Shown one piece after another: positions 51,940-61,907 of a stretch of DNA of 64,000 nucleotides (its first letter is position 1; every line of letters starts with the position of its first letter). The notes beneath the pieces are model-generated. The model had not been told where the DNA came from, did not search any database, and saw nothing but the letters and a program-made list of their open reading frames with translations. A program made the position numbers and the translations under genes. The stretch spans positions 1-64,000 of the forward strand of contig JANXYV010000173.1 of the NCBI GenBank assembly GCA_025355875.1, written 5' to 3'. This DNA is from Prolixibacteraceae bacterium (GTDB lineage: Bacteria; Bacteroidota; Bacteroidia; Bacteroidales; Prolixibacteraceae).

Positions 51940-53181
51940 CTAATCCTTGAGGCGATAAACCATCAACGCATTATTGTGCCTGACGAACAGCTTGCCATCG
52001 GCTATGACCGGATGTGCCCAATGCTGGTCCTTTCCCAGCGGAACTTTGAACTTACTGATGATTCGGAATTGTTCGGGAGTTCCTACAGCCAGGGCTATTT
52101 CACCATCTTTTTCCGCATAACAGTAAAAAAGTCCGTCGGCATAAATCACAACACCGCCACCCAATTCGGTGCTCATGTGTTTCGTCAAGCCTGTTTGAGC
52201 GTCAATACAAAACCATTTGGGCTGAATACGAGCCGAGCCATAAATATAACCGTCTTTCAGGATGAATCCGCCGCTGAGGTTGATGAATTCCTTGTTCCTC
52301 CAGGCGATTTCGGCCTTTTTCCCGTCTGGTGACAGTTGAAGCATCACCAACCCGGAACTGTCTTTTCGTGATGCACTCGAAACGAACAGCTTGCCATCGG
52401 AATAAACCGGTGTATTGGCATGGATTTTATTATCCTGAAACTGGTGAACCCGCCAGTACATTTCTCCGGTATTGGCATCGAGGCCAATGATGGAACTGGC
52501 GGTCAGGTTCACTACCAGACGGTGTCCGTTATGATTGATCAGAATCGGAGAGCAATAAGTTGCCTGTTCCCGGTATGCTGATGACGACCAGATTTTCTTG
52601 CCGGTAAACCGGTTCAGTGCAACCAGGTTATTCTCCTTTCCGCCAGGTGTGCAGAATAGTTTGTCGCCATCAATCAGGAGCGATTCTGAGAATCCAAACT
52701 GCACCGAATCACATTTGAAATCCTGAAAAAAATCGACATTCCAAACCTCATCCCCGTTTTCCGATTTCAGGCAATAGACTTTGCCATTTCCGCTTTCGAT
52801 ATAAATTAAATCATCGACCAGCGTGGGCGTTGAGCGTGCGCCTGGAAAAATGGAGGTCCAGTCTTTCCCGTAGTTCTTCTTCCACAGGAGCTTTCCTTTC
52901 AGGTCGAAAGCAAACAGGAATCCTTCAGAAGTTATGGTGTCCGGAATTCCGGTTGCGAAAAGCTTATCCTTCGCAACCACCACACTCCCCTGCCCGATTC
53001 CCAGTCCTTCGAACGACCAAAGCAATTCCGGGCCTTCAGTTGGCCATTGTTTCAGCAAACTGGTCGCAGGATAAATCCCATCGCGATTCGGGCCCCGCCA
53101 CTGCGACTGGGCTGTTGCCAATATCGAAATACAAAAAGTGGCCAGACAGCCGGCAAAAAAGAAAATCTTATTCACAATCAA
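51940..53181 (-). CDS. Exported PQQ-like beta-propeller protein
   Basis: The 413-residue protein has a signal peptide (about residues 1-24, ending TAQ) and seven WRGPNRDG/ELLW-type blades: SQWRGPNRDGIYPAT, LLWSFEGLG, LLWKKNYG, EVWNVDFF, KIWSSSAY, MYWRVHQF and a last blade with HWAHPVIADGKLFVRH. It belongs to the BamB/PQQ_2 repeat family, usually found beside sugar-degrading enzymes in Bacteroidota and Planctomycetes; no catalytic residues are known. Start is TTG 53181 or GTG 53175, with CAGGAGG upstream. Role: periplasmic binding or scaffold, not established. Confidence 0.82.
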   Translation of the reverse strand: MIVNKIFFFAGCLATFCISILATAQSQWRGPNRDGIYPATSLLKQWPTEGPELLWSFEGLGIGQGSVVVAKDKLFATGIPDTITSEGFLFAFDLKGKLLWKKNYGKDWTSIFPGARSTPTLVDDLIYIESGNGKVYCLKSENGDEVWNVDFFQDFKCDSVQFGFSESLLIDGDKLFCTPGGKENNLVALNRFTGKKIWSSSAYREQATYCSPILINHNGHRLVVNLTASSIIGLDANTGEMYWRVHQFQDNKIHANTPVYSDGKLFVSSASRKDSSGLVMLQLSPDGKKAEIAWRNKEFINLSGGFILKDGYIYGSARIQPKWFCIDAQTGLTKHMSTELGGGVVIYADGLFYCYAEKDGEIALAVGTPEQFRIISKFKVPLGKDQHWAHPVIADGKLFVRHNNALMVYRLKD

Positions 53182-53334
53182 ATCCTCCTGATATTAAGTT
53201 TTTTCATGTATCGGTAGGCGGAGACGCCAATTCATTACAAAGTCCCGATATTACCTGGCCATGTTTTTCATTATAATATCAGTTGAAGATCTGCATTGCC
53301 TGAATACCAGTTTTGTTTTCAAAATATACCTGTT

Positions 53335-55338
53335 TTAATGAGATAATACAGAATTGTCTATCGTTGACTTGTCTTTACCCAGCGGTTTCCATTCGAGTTT
53401 CAGACCTTCGCTGCCACTTTCCTGGAAAAACTGAACCGAAATTTTATGTAGTCCGGCCGACAAGGCCAAAGAGAAACTTTTTTCTTCCATGGCATGTTTG
53501 CCATCGTTATCCAGGGTTTTCTGGTCGTCAATGATCAGGCGGCTGCCATCGTCGGAGCTAAGGTAAAAAGTATAGACGCCGGTTTCAGGTACCTTGACAA
53601 AGCCATCGAACACAAATCCGTAGTTCTCGGGTTTACCTTTTTCAGCAAGCGTAAAACTTGCGGTTACTCCTGATTTGATCGCAGTAAGCTTTGAAAAATC
53701 AGGAAGTTTGCCCCAGTTTCCTTCGTAATAACGGTATTTCAGACCCGGTTTCGACTCGTAAACCGCAGCCATCGGTTCCTGTTGTTTGAACTCTGAAATC
53801 GCGATTCCACTGACCGGTTTGCCATTCACATAGGTCCGTGCTTTTACGACCAGGTCTCCTTTTCCGTTTAGCAGCAACTTGCCTTTTGCCAGCTGCGAGC
53901 TTACGGTAGGTTCCGAACCATCAACCGTGCAATAGACAAGTCCGTTCTTGGTATCTGAGGTAATTTCGAGGGAAACTTTATCAATAAAAGCCGAACTTTC
54001 GGATTTGATTGCCGGTTTGTTGTTAACCACCGGTTTTCCATTGATTTCCAAAACAATCACAGTCGCAATCGGAGTTTGTTTCACTGCGCTCAGATCGATC
54101 ATTTTATCAGCATCTTTTGCTTCGGTTTTGAGGATGCTTTTTGGGTTTGCCAGCGGATATGCCTTCACCACCTTGTTTTCGAGACCCGAAATAACCAATT
54201 TTCCGTCGGTTGGCCAATCAAAGATATTCAGATACAATTTGGTGTTTTTTCCGGCTTTTTTCTGGGTCACCCGACCCCAGGTAATGTCGCTGAACGGACT
54301 GGCCGATGTTCCGTAAATGGCTTCTCCATTGACTTTCATCCAGGCACCGACTTCTTTCAGACGTTCGATTGAAGCATCAGGTATCAGACCCATTTGAGTC
54401 GGGCCTACATTTAGCAGATAGTTTCCGCCTTTCGAAGCAATGTCTATCAGGTTACGGACAATCATTTCTGTGCTTTTCCAGTTGTGATCGTTCTTTTTGA
54501 AACCCCATGTGTCGTTCATGGTCATGCACGATTCCCAGTTTTTTCCCGGAATTCCGGTGGCCGGAATAAATTGTTCAGGTGTTTCAAGGTCACCATCTAC
54601 ACCTCCGCCCAGGCGGTTATTGGTAATCAGTTTCGGGTATTTGGCCAGAATCGGTGCAAACTTCGCTGCTCCTTCCTTCGTGATGGTGCAGGGAGTGTCC
54701 CACCAGATAATTTCAGGGTTGTAGGCTGTGAGTATTTCTTTGACCTGCGGAACAGCAATTCGATCGAGGTATTCGTCGAAATTTCCGTCCTGGACTTTGT
54801 CCCAGTGCGTACCACAAACTCCGCCGCCTTTTTGGTGCCAGTCCTGGTCCTGAGAATAATACAATCCGAAGTGGATGCCGTATTTTTTACAGGCTGCTGC
54901 CATTTCACCGATGATGTCGCGTTTGAATGGTGTGGCGTCCATGACGTCGTAATCGCTCACCTTGCTGTTGAACATGGCAAAACCATCGTGATGTTTCGAG
55001 GTAATCACCAGGTATTTCATGCCCGCTTCCGTGGCCAGTTTGACCCATTCTTCAGCATTAAAACTGGTCGGATTGAACTGTTTAGCATATCCAGCATATT
55101 CGTCAACAGGAATTTTGGCATTGTTCATGATCCATTCGCCAATTCCATCAATTTCTTTTTCATGATAAACACCGGCAGGAACCGAATAGATGCCCCAGTG
55201 AATAAACATCCCGAATTTGGCTTCTTTCCACCAGTTCATTTTCGGGTCATCAGCCTTGCTTTTTTGGGCAAAGGTGTTTCCGGCAGATTGCAATAAAAAC
55301 AAAAAGGCAACTGCAAGGAGGATAATTCTTCGTTTCAT
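53335..55338 (-). CDS. GH29 alpha-L-fucosidase with C-terminal PA14 domain
   Basis: The 667-residue secreted enzyme (signal peptide to residue 24) has the GH29 catalytic domain at about 30-350: nucleophile Asp214 in PEIIWWDTP, His-His in SKHHDGFAMF, a candidate acid/base Glu269 in NWESCMTMNDTWGF, and SKGGNYLLNVGP. It then has a beta-sandwich, a chitobiase-type segment (VDGSEPTVSSQ near residues 470-480) and a PA14-like domain (SSDDGSRLIIDDQ, about 545-660) probably for carbohydrate binding. It releases terminal alpha-L-fucose. Single gene; an upstream neighbour is the CE2 esterase, 152 bp away. Confidence 0.95.
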   Translation of the reverse strand: MKRRIILLAVAFLFLLQSAGNTFAQKSKADDPKMNWWKEAKFGMFIHWGIYSVPAGVYHEKEIDGIGEWIMNNAKIPVDEYAGYAKQFNPTSFNAEEWVKLATEAGMKYLVITSKHHDGFAMFNSKVSDYDVMDATPFKRDIIGEMAAACKKYGIHFGLYYSQDQDWHQKGGGVCGTHWDKVQDGNFDEYLDRIAVPQVKEILTAYNPEIIWWDTPCTITKEGAAKFAPILAKYPKLITNNRLGGGVDGDLETPEQFIPATGIPGKNWESCMTMNDTWGFKKNDHNWKSTEMIVRNLIDIASKGGNYLLNVGPTQMGLIPDASIERLKEVGAWMKVNGEAIYGTSASPFSDITWGRVTQKKAGKNTKLYLNIFDWPTDGKLVISGLENKVVKAYPLANPKSILKTEAKDADKMIDLSAVKQTPIATVIVLEINGKPVVNNKPAIKSESSAFIDKVSLEITSDTKNGLVYCTVDGSEPTVSSQLAKGKLLLNGKGDLVVKARTYVNGKPVSGIAISEFKQQEPMAAVYESKPGLKYRYYEGNWGKLPDFSKLTAIKSGVTASFTLAEKGKPENYGFVFDGFVKVPETGVYTFYLSSDDGSRLIIDDQKTLDNDGKHAMEEKSFSLALSAGLHKISVQFFQESGSEGLKLEWKPLGKDKSTIDNSVLSH

Positions 55339-55490
55339 AATGTCATTGATTAGGTTAGTTCAATTTCAAACTATTTCTGATTAAGTTTCAATGCTAAATA
55401 AAAGTAATTCTTTTTTCGATTTGTCCTGTACTGTCCTGTATTTTGAAATTCAAAACTCAGCATTTCTGAATTCATGCTGAACAAGATAAA

Positions 55491-56594
55491 TCATCTTTCA
55501 ATTTCATTTTGCTGGTAATCCCAACCCAGAACACTGGCAATTACAGGCAATACATGGGCAGCCATTTTTTTTGCGCCGGAATAATTCGGATGAGTATCTG
55601 ATCCGTTATCTTTTCCCGGATCTATCAGGTAGGTAGGAATCCCAACAAAATATATATTCCTTTTTTGCTGAAGGGACCGGAAATTTTCGACCATTTCTTT
55701 CACATACGAATAGCAAGGTTCATCGATCATGGGACCAACCACGCAAAAAACAGGCAAATCGCCGTATTGTCTGAGGACTTCCTGAATCAACTTTTCATAA
55801 GCAGACTGGAAAGCTTCACGGTCGGGAAACGGCTGGGTACTGAAATCATTCGTTCCCAGATTGATGACAACCAGATCAGGCTTCCACTGCCTAAAATCCC
55901 AGAGTGGAAGCTCTTTCTCGTCGAACAAACGATTGAATCGTCTGGGCATGGTTCCATTTGGAGAAATTTTTTCCTTATATCCGTAATTCCGGACGACTCC
56001 TTCTCCGGAATGAGCCACAATATGGTAATCGGCGCTGAAAGCCCTGGCCATGATGGGTGCGTAACTCATATAATTATTCTCGGTTGAAGGTTTCCATCGT
56101 TCATTTCCTGAAAGTCCTTCTGTGCCGTAGCCACATGTAATCGAATTACCTATAAATTCTATTTTTCGGTTTGGTATTTCTTTCCAGGGAAGCAACTCAC
56201 CATTTTCCGATATCCGGATTCCTTTAAACGTCCCAATGCCCTGATTTCCTTCGGTACGCTTATAAATCCGGATTTTATGTGCTAATGTTTCAAGTCCGCC
56301 GGCAATAATCAGGGTTGTATCGCTTTTCACTTCAAAGGTTTTTGAAGGCTCGCCGTCGACCATCACATTGTAATAATTGTGACCGGTATCGCTCATCCGC
56401 ACTGCACATTCCGAACTCTTCACAATGAACTGAATATAGACTCCCGACCAATCGAAGCGCACTTCATCCGGATTTGAAAAATCGAACCGCCCTACATACC
56501 GGAAAGCCTTATCGCTGGCCGGAATGAATTTGAACTGGGAAAATCCGGAGAAACAAAGAGGAAACAGAAAAAAGGTAAGTACTAGTTTTTTCAT
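55491..56594 (-). CDS. Secreted SGNH esterase, CE2-type acetyl esterase
   Basis: The 367-residue protein has a signal peptide (to about residue 20), an N-terminal beta-jelly-roll domain (about 25-135, with FDWSGVYIQF and TLIIAGGLETLAH), and a C-terminal SGNH domain: Ser151 in EFIGNSITCGYGTEG, Asn in INLGTND, and Asp333/His335 in GSDTHPNYSGA. This jelly-roll plus SGNH order is that of CE2 acetylxylan esterases. The product probably deacetylates a hemicellulose. It lies upstream of the GH29 gene on the same strand, with a TACTTTTG box at 56619-56626. Confidence 0.87.
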   Translation of the reverse strand: MKKLVLTFFLFPLCFSGFSQFKFIPASDKAFRYVGRFDFSNPDEVRFDWSGVYIQFIVKSSECAVRMSDTGHNYYNVMVDGEPSKTFEVKSDTTLIIAGGLETLAHKIRIYKRTEGNQGIGTFKGIRISENGELLPWKEIPNRKIEFIGNSITCGYGTEGLSGNERWKPSTENNYMSYAPIMARAFSADYHIVAHSGEGVVRNYGYKEKISPNGTMPRRFNRLFDEKELPLWDFRQWKPDLVVINLGTNDFSTQPFPDREAFQSAYEKLIQEVLRQYGDLPVFCVVGPMIDEPCYSYVKEMVENFRSLQQKRNIYFVGIPTYLIDPGKDNGSDTHPNYSGAKKMAAHVLPVIASVLGWDYQQNEIER

Positions 56595-56618
56595 AACAGA
56601 TATAAATTTCAGGATTTA

Positions 56619-56626
56619 CAAAAGTA
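56619..56626 (-). promoter_or_regulatory. Probable -7 box of the CE2 gene
   Basis: Minus-strand TACTTTTG fits TAnnTTTG and lies 25 bp upstream of the start codon. No clear -33 box was seen in the expected position. Confidence 0.45.
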
Positions 56627-56824
56627 GAAAACCGATCTAATGAATGATCGCAGTGTGAGGTCAAATTTCAGAACATTTTTAAATACCCGGACCACAAATC
56701 CGGTTTTGTAGCCATTTTAAAACCTTTCATCGGGATTTGGAGCCGATCTTCATCAATTTCAGGCAAAAATATTGCCTTTTCGCTTCCTTTTATTTAGTTT
56801 AGACCGTCGAAAATCAACTAAAAA

Positions 56825-57694
56825 ATGATCGGATCTTCTGAACTCATTGTAAATGCCGATGGAAGCATCTTCCATTTACACCTGAAACCTGAACAACTGG
56901 CGGATCATGTGATACTGGTAGGCGATCCTGATCGGGTCAAACTCATTGGAAATTTGTTAACCGACATTGAGTTTCATATCCAAAACCGAGAATTTGTTTC
57001 TACCACCGGAATATTCAACCATCGGCGTCTGACGGTAGTTTCCACCGGAATTGGTACCGACAATATCGATATTGTCGTGAACGAACTCGATGCGCTGGCC
57101 AATATCAATCTCGAAACCCGCTTGGTAAATCCGGTTCACCGTAAGTTGAACCTGATAAGAATCGGAACTTCCGGAGGTCTTCAGGATTATTTGCCTTTGA
57201 ATTCGTTTGTTGTTTCAAAGAAAGCAATCGGGTTCGACGGTTTGCTAAACTTTTATGCCAACCGCGATTCGGTTTCCGATCTACCTTTCGAAAAAGCTTT
57301 CAGGCTGCATACTTCATGGGGAAAACAGTTGACTTCGCCTTATGTGGTTGATTGTTCCGAAGTTTTATACCGCAAATTGCATCGGGAAGACATGTTTTCC
57401 GGAGTTACCATTTCTGCGCCGGGTTTTTATGGTCCGCAGGGAAGAGTGCTGCGTCTGCCTCTGGCCGATCCGGAATTGAACGAAAAGATTGAATCGTTTT
57501 CGTTTGAGGGACAAAAGATCACCAATTTCGAAATGGAATGTTCGGCAATTTACGGTTTATCAAAACTTCTTGGACACGAAGCTCTGACGATCTGCCTCAT
57601 CATTGCCAACCGGGTCAAGAAAGAGGCCAATTCAAGTTACCATGAATCGATGGAAACCCTGGTCAGGATTGTACTTGAACATTTAAGCAGATAA
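56825..57694 (+). CDS. Nucleoside phosphorylase (uridine phosphorylase-like)
   Basis: The 289-residue protein belongs to the PNP/UDP family. The phosphate-binding GDPDR is in ILVGDPDRVKLI, the ribose/base region in RIGTSGGLQ, and TNFEMECSAIYGLSKLLGHE holds the Glu-Met-Glu ribose motif. It splits a nucleoside with phosphate to base and ribose-1-phosphate; uridine is most likely, but purines cannot be excluded. The following gene starts 12 bp later, so they are co-transcribed. Confidence 0.85.
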   Translation: MIGSSELIVNADGSIFHLHLKPEQLADHVILVGDPDRVKLIGNLLTDIEFHIQNREFVSTTGIFNHRRLTVVSTGIGTDNIDIVVNELDALANINLETRLVNPVHRKLNLIRIGTSGGLQDYLPLNSFVVSKKAIGFDGLLNFYANRDSVSDLPFEKAFRLHTSWGKQLTSPYVVDCSEVLYRKLHREDMFSGVTISAPGFYGPQGRVLRLPLADPELNEKIESFSFEGQKITNFEMECSAIYGLSKLLGHEALTICLIIANRVKKEANSSYHESMETLVRIVLEHLSR

Positions 57695-57706
57695 TTCAAC
57701 AGAATT

Positions 57707-58573
57707 ATGAATGAACAGAAGCTGGATTCCCTGATAAATTTACTCGACGACCCTGACGATTCGGTATTCAATCTGGTCCTGAACGAAATACTGAAGGAGG
57801 ATATATCCATTGTCGATCATCTGGAACACATCTGGGAAACCAGCCTTGACTCGTTGGTTCAAAAGCGAATCGAGTTCATCATCCAGAACATTCAGCTGAG
57901 TGATACAAAAGCTAAAATAAAAAACTGGGCCAACGAGCCAATGCTCGATTTATTCGAAGGCTTTTTTCTGATTTCGCGACATCATTACCCGGAGTTAAAA
58001 CTCAAAACGATTCAGGTTCAACTGGATAAAATTCGAAAGGATGTTTGGCTTGAGTACCGGAATTCGTTGACTTCGCTTGAGAAAATTACGATCCTGAATC
58101 ATATCTTTTTCGATCATTATAAATTTTCGGTTAATCATTCAAACCCCGATTCTCCCCAAAATTGTTACATCAATCGTATTTTGGACCTCCGGAAAGGGAA
58201 TCCGGTTTCGATCACTATCTTATATACGCTCATTGCCCGATCGCTTGATTTACCGGTCCACTACATCGACTTCCAAAAAGGGCCACTGGTCGGTCTTTTT
58301 GATAAAGATATCGCTAAAATCATTCATGGACATGATTCTGACCGATCGGTTCTCTTCTACATCAACCCGTCTAACAAAGGAGCAATTATTGGTCCCAAAG
58401 AAGTTGATTACATGCATAATGTCCACGAAATGCCAGATACAAACAAACCCACGGAACCGTGCCCGGACCGAATCGTTATTAAGCGTTTGATTGAACAACT
58501 CATCGTCGCCTATAAAGAACTAGGGGTCGATGATAAAGCCAGTTACCTGGACGAAATAGCGGCCATTCTATAA
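57707..58573 (+). CDS. SirB1 / transglutaminase-like family protein
   Basis: The 288-residue protein shows the family's LRKGNPVSITILYTLIARSL block and downstream HYIDFQKGPLV and FYINPSNKG. The N-terminal part of about 130 residues is helical with Glu/Asp/Leu. The transglutaminase-like core in this family often lacks the catalytic triad; here no Cys precedes the ISITILY-type helix, so it is probably not a protease. Function unknown. It forms a pair with the phosphorylase. Confidence 0.75.
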   Translation: MNEQKLDSLINLLDDPDDSVFNLVLNEILKEDISIVDHLEHIWETSLDSLVQKRIEFIIQNIQLSDTKAKIKNWANEPMLDLFEGFFLISRHHYPELKLKTIQVQLDKIRKDVWLEYRNSLTSLEKITILNHIFFDHYKFSVNHSNPDSPQNCYINRILDLRKGNPVSITILYTLIARSLDLPVHYIDFQKGPLVGLFDKDIAKIIHGHDSDRSVLFYINPSNKGAIIGPKEVDYMHNVHEMPDTNKPTEPCPDRIVIKRLIEQLIVAYKELGVDDKASYLDEIAAIL

Positions 58574-58641
58574 CCTTTCTTTCATTTCTTTTTCCTCATT
58601 TGAATTGATTTTCATCGCACAATACGTTTTGGTCTGAAAAC

Positions 58642-58680
58642 CGAAAGGCCCTCCAAATCAGGAAAGCCTTTCGATTATTT
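58642..58680. terminator. Bidirectional terminator between converging genes
   Basis: CGAAAGGC (58642-58649) and GCCTTTCG (58666-58673) with a 16-nt loop, then ATTATTTT. It serves the SirB1-type gene from the left and could also end the OmpA-like gene from the right. Confidence 0.65.
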
Positions 58681-58701
58681 TATGCCATGATCAACCGATC
58701 A

Positions 58702-60918
58702 TTAGAAGTAGTAGACGTTCTTGGCTCCACGTTTCACCTTGCGGATATTTGGATTCAGGATTTCGATCACTGTACGGCGGTTCGCCTGATGGTCAATTTC
58801 CGGACAATCGACGCCATCGGCACACTTGTTGATTAACTGAGTTTCGCCATATCCTTTAGGCACCAGACGGTTTGCTGCAATTCCTTTGCTGACCAGGTAA
58901 GCCAATACTGATTCGGAACGGTTTTGCGATAAGATCATGTTCGATTGAGCCGTTCCACGGCTATCGGTATGCGATCCGATCTCGATTCGTACTTCAGGAT
59001 TATCAACCAGTATCTTGACCAGTTTATCCAACACAAGGGCAGCATCAGGCCTGATATTGTATTTATTCAGGTCGTAAAATAAATCATCGAGAACAAACTG
59101 CTTGCCGGCTGCAATTTTTTCGAGTTCAATCGTGATTGAATATTCTCCGGGTTCTTTGTTTATGCTCGAGAAGGTGACCGTATTATCGAAATACTCCTCT
59201 GAAGTAGCATAAAATTTATAATTCATCCCCGGAAGCAGTTTCATCCGAAGCACTCCCTTATTGTCTTCCAGTTCATCCTGATTGTATTTTCCTTCCGAAA
59301 TATCTACGATTGCATTGGGAATAATCAATCCTGATTCCTTGTCGATGACTTCAATGGTCAGATAAGGTTCGCCACGTTTCAGGTATATATCTTCATGCTG
59401 GCGAAAATCGAACAGCGAGTTTTGAATTTTGATCGCTTTTGTCTCAGCCACATAGGTCGTATTTTCAGCCTTAATCTTATAGTTCATTCCAGGTTTGACC
59501 GAAAAATCAGCGGTTCCCTTTGCATCAGAGACTTTCGATTCGATCACTTTCCCATCTTCGCCCATAAGAGCGATCTTGGTTCCCGGCATGATTTCCTTGT
59601 TATGCAGGTCATAGCTAACCACATTCAAATCAATCTTATTTACTTTAAAACTATAATTGTCGTCATTTCCCTTCCCGCCGGGCCGGTTCGAAGTAAAAAA
59701 GCCTTTCAGTGAGTCGGTGTTCATCACAAAACCAAAATCATCGTGGTCTGAATTCAGCGGAGCACCCAGGTTTACAATCAGGTAATTTCCGTTTTCTTCC
59801 TGTTTCGCAGCAAAAATATCCAGCCCACCCATGCCGGGCTGCCCATTCGATGCAAAATACAGGATCCCGTTTTTATCCACAAACGGGAACATTTCTTTTC
59901 CTTTAGTATTGATGCTTTCGCCTAGATTCAGAGGTTTTCCCCATTTTGTGCCCGTCCATTCCGATTTATAAAGATCGGTTTCACCATAACCGCCAAGCAT
60001 ATCCGAAACGAAGTAAAGTGTCTTATTGTCAGGCGAAAGAGCCGGATGCCCCACCGAATAAAGATCGCTGTTAAACGGAAGCTCACGGACATTTTTCCAT
60101 TCTTTCCCCACAAAATCGGCAATAAAAATCTTCAGGTTGTTCACTCCTTCCGGAGTCCGGCTTATTTTTCCATTCAGAAAATTATTTCGGGTAAAGTAAA
60201 TGGTATTGTAATCGGTTGTAAAGCAAACAGGTCCTTCATGAAATCGTGAATTCAGCGCGGACGAAAACTTGGCATCATCTTTCCTGGCCTGGTCAGCACC
60301 ATTTCCCGAGATATAAAGATCAAGGAATGGCTGGTCGTTCCATTCAAATTTATTCCTGACCATGGAAAAGCTATCCTTGGAAGATGAATAGACTATGCAA
60401 TCTTTGTAAAAAGTCGGGCACATGTCGACAAATCGGGTATTTCCTTCAAAATTGTTCACCGTGATGTTTTGGATTTTCGATTTCAAAGAAATCAATTGGT
60501 TGATACTTTCCAATTGTTTCATGGCCCGCTGGTCGCCTGGCAATACCACAATATACTTTTCGAGCCAGGTTTTTGATTCTTCAATTCGGCCGTCAATCCG
60601 CAATAGTTGTGCGTAGTCGTAATAGTCCTGCGGCTGGTGTTCAGGCAATTGGACCAAAAGAGAGTAATAATTCAAAGCCCGTTTGTAATCAACCATTTTA
60701 TAATAGCAATAGGCAAGTTGCTGAATATATCTGGCATTTCCGGGATTGTCGCGATGCAATATTTCGTAGATCTCGGCAGCCTTACTGTAAGCAAAATCGG
60801 AATAGAATTCGTCAGCTTTTCGCTCTGTAATTGGCTGTGAAAAAGCAATTTCCGGCAAGATGAGTGTGGCCAGAATCAGCATCACCGGTAGGATTATCTT
60901 TATTCGAATGGATTTCAT
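58702..60918 (-). CDS. OmpA-family protein with TPR, PD40 and C-terminal peptidoglycan-binding domain
   Basis: The 738-residue protein has a signal peptide (to about residue 28), TPR repeats (about 33-140, SKAAEIYEILHRDNPGNARY), WD40-like PD40 repeats (about 150-420; SVGHPALSPDNKTLYFVSD, GETDLYKSEWTG), two beta-sandwich/carboxypeptidase-regulatory-like domains (about 435-600) and an OmpA domain (about 620-730; RIEIGSHTDSRGTAQSN). This is the PorE-type/T9SS-associated layout that anchors to peptidoglycan. It is the last gene in an operon with PorP/SprF and a giant adhesin (17-bp gap). Confidence 0.9.
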   Translation of the reverse strand: MKSIRIKIILPVMLILATLILPEIAFSQPITERKADEFYSDFAYSKAAEIYEILHRDNPGNARYIQQLAYCYYKMVDYKRALNYYSLLVQLPEHQPQDYYDYAQLLRIDGRIEESKTWLEKYIVVLPGDQRAMKQLESINQLISLKSKIQNITVNNFEGNTRFVDMCPTFYKDCIVYSSSKDSFSMVRNKFEWNDQPFLDLYISGNGADQARKDDAKFSSALNSRFHEGPVCFTTDYNTIYFTRNNFLNGKISRTPEGVNNLKIFIADFVGKEWKNVRELPFNSDLYSVGHPALSPDNKTLYFVSDMLGGYGETDLYKSEWTGTKWGKPLNLGESINTKGKEMFPFVDKNGILYFASNGQPGMGGLDIFAAKQEENGNYLIVNLGAPLNSDHDDFGFVMNTDSLKGFFTSNRPGGKGNDDNYSFKVNKIDLNVVSYDLHNKEIMPGTKIALMGEDGKVIESKVSDAKGTADFSVKPGMNYKIKAENTTYVAETKAIKIQNSLFDFRQHEDIYLKRGEPYLTIEVIDKESGLIIPNAIVDISEGKYNQDELEDNKGVLRMKLLPGMNYKFYATSEEYFDNTVTFSSINKEPGEYSITIELEKIAAGKQFVLDDLFYDLNKYNIRPDAALVLDKLVKILVDNPEVRIEIGSHTDSRGTAQSNMILSQNRSESVLAYLVSKGIAANRLVPKGYGETQLINKCADGVDCPEIDHQANRRTVIEILNPNIRKVKRGAKNVYYF

Positions 60919-60935
60919 AGTTGGTAACTTTATTA

Positions 60936-61883
60936 CTAAAAGTATCGAGGTGACAAAATCTTTTTATTTTTGAATGCAACGTCGTAACTGATGTACAGTT
61001 CGTGAGTGCCTTGCTGATATGGACGCAATTCGGAATTGGTCATGTCGTACGAATAACCGAGGCTAAGCTGATTCGTCACATCCCATTTTACCAAAGCTCC
61101 AAAAGAATCTCCAATACGGTACATCCCGCCGACCATTATTTTGTCCATAAAAATCAGGGAAGCAGTGAACTCAGCCGAAACCGGCGAACCACTTACCATA
61201 CGAATCGTTGTTGATGGCATAAATTTAATATTTTCAGCAAGATCCATGACCAAGCCTCCCATGATGAAGATATGCCGGTCCTCTTTATTCGCTTTCTGCA
61301 GAGTATTCTTGTTGTCTGACAAGCTATTCTGAAGAAGCTTGGGAATTGAAAATCCCACATAATAATGGTCAGAATACAGGTAAGTACCCACTCCAAAATT
61401 AGGAAGGTACATTTTCTGGGACCCATTCAGGAGAACATACTCATCGTTTTGAGCTCCAACAAGGTTCGCCAGATTTGCATCATACACGTTTACTCCGCCT
61501 TTCAGCCCAAATGAGATTTTGGTTTTATTGGTCACTTTTAAATGATAGGCATAATCCACGTAGATTCCGGTTTGTTTAACTGGTCCGACCTGATCATAAA
61601 TCAGGCTCAGACCAAGACCAACATTATAACTGAGAAATGGGCTGTTCACCGACAAGGTCAGAGTTTTTGGAGCGCCATCAAGGCCTACCCATTGTTGCCT
61701 GTTCAAAGCCACCATATTCAGTGTTCCGCGGCTACCTGCATAGGCCGGGTTTATCGAAACCGGATTGTGCATGTACTGGGTAAACATTGGATCCTGCTGA
61801 GCCGAAGCATTCCAGGCAGTGAATAAAAGCATCAGCAAAATTCCAATGCCCTTTTTCAGATCGTTTTTTCTATATCTAATCAT
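60936..61883 (-). CDS. PorP/SprF-family type IX secretion membrane protein
   Basis: The 315-residue outer-membrane beta-barrel has a signal peptide (to about residue 28, ASAQ) and the PorP/SprF signature QQDPMFTQYMHNPVSINPAYAGSRG, followed by RQQWVGLDGAPKTLTLS and a barrel ending in phenylalanine (LSPRYF). In Flavobacterium, SprF is needed for secretion of the adhesin SprB; here the gene follows an adhesin with type B sorting domain by 24 bp, so it is its likely partner. Then comes an OmpA/PD40 protein. The core T9SS machinery is not in the window. Confidence 0.92.
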   Translation of the reverse strand: MIRYRKNDLKKGIGILLMLLFTAWNASAQQDPMFTQYMHNPVSINPAYAGSRGTLNMVALNRQQWVGLDGAPKTLTLSVNSPFLSYNVGLGLSLIYDQVGPVKQTGIYVDYAYHLKVTNKTKISFGLKGGVNVYDANLANLVGAQNDEYVLLNGSQKMYLPNFGVGTYLYSDHYYVGFSIPKLLQNSLSDNKNTLQKANKEDRHIFIMGGLVMDLAENIKFMPSTTIRMVSGSPVSAEFTASLIFMDKIMVGGMYRIGDSFGALVKWDVTNQLSLGYSYDMTNSELRPYQQGTHELYISYDVAFKNKKILSPRYF

Positions 61884-61907
61884 GATTTGAATATTTTTTA
61901 GTCATTA

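Noticed and set aside
54484-55296. Frame of 270 codons antisense to the GH29 gene
   Set aside because: GH29 domain and signal peptide are convincing; the opposite frame has no domain.
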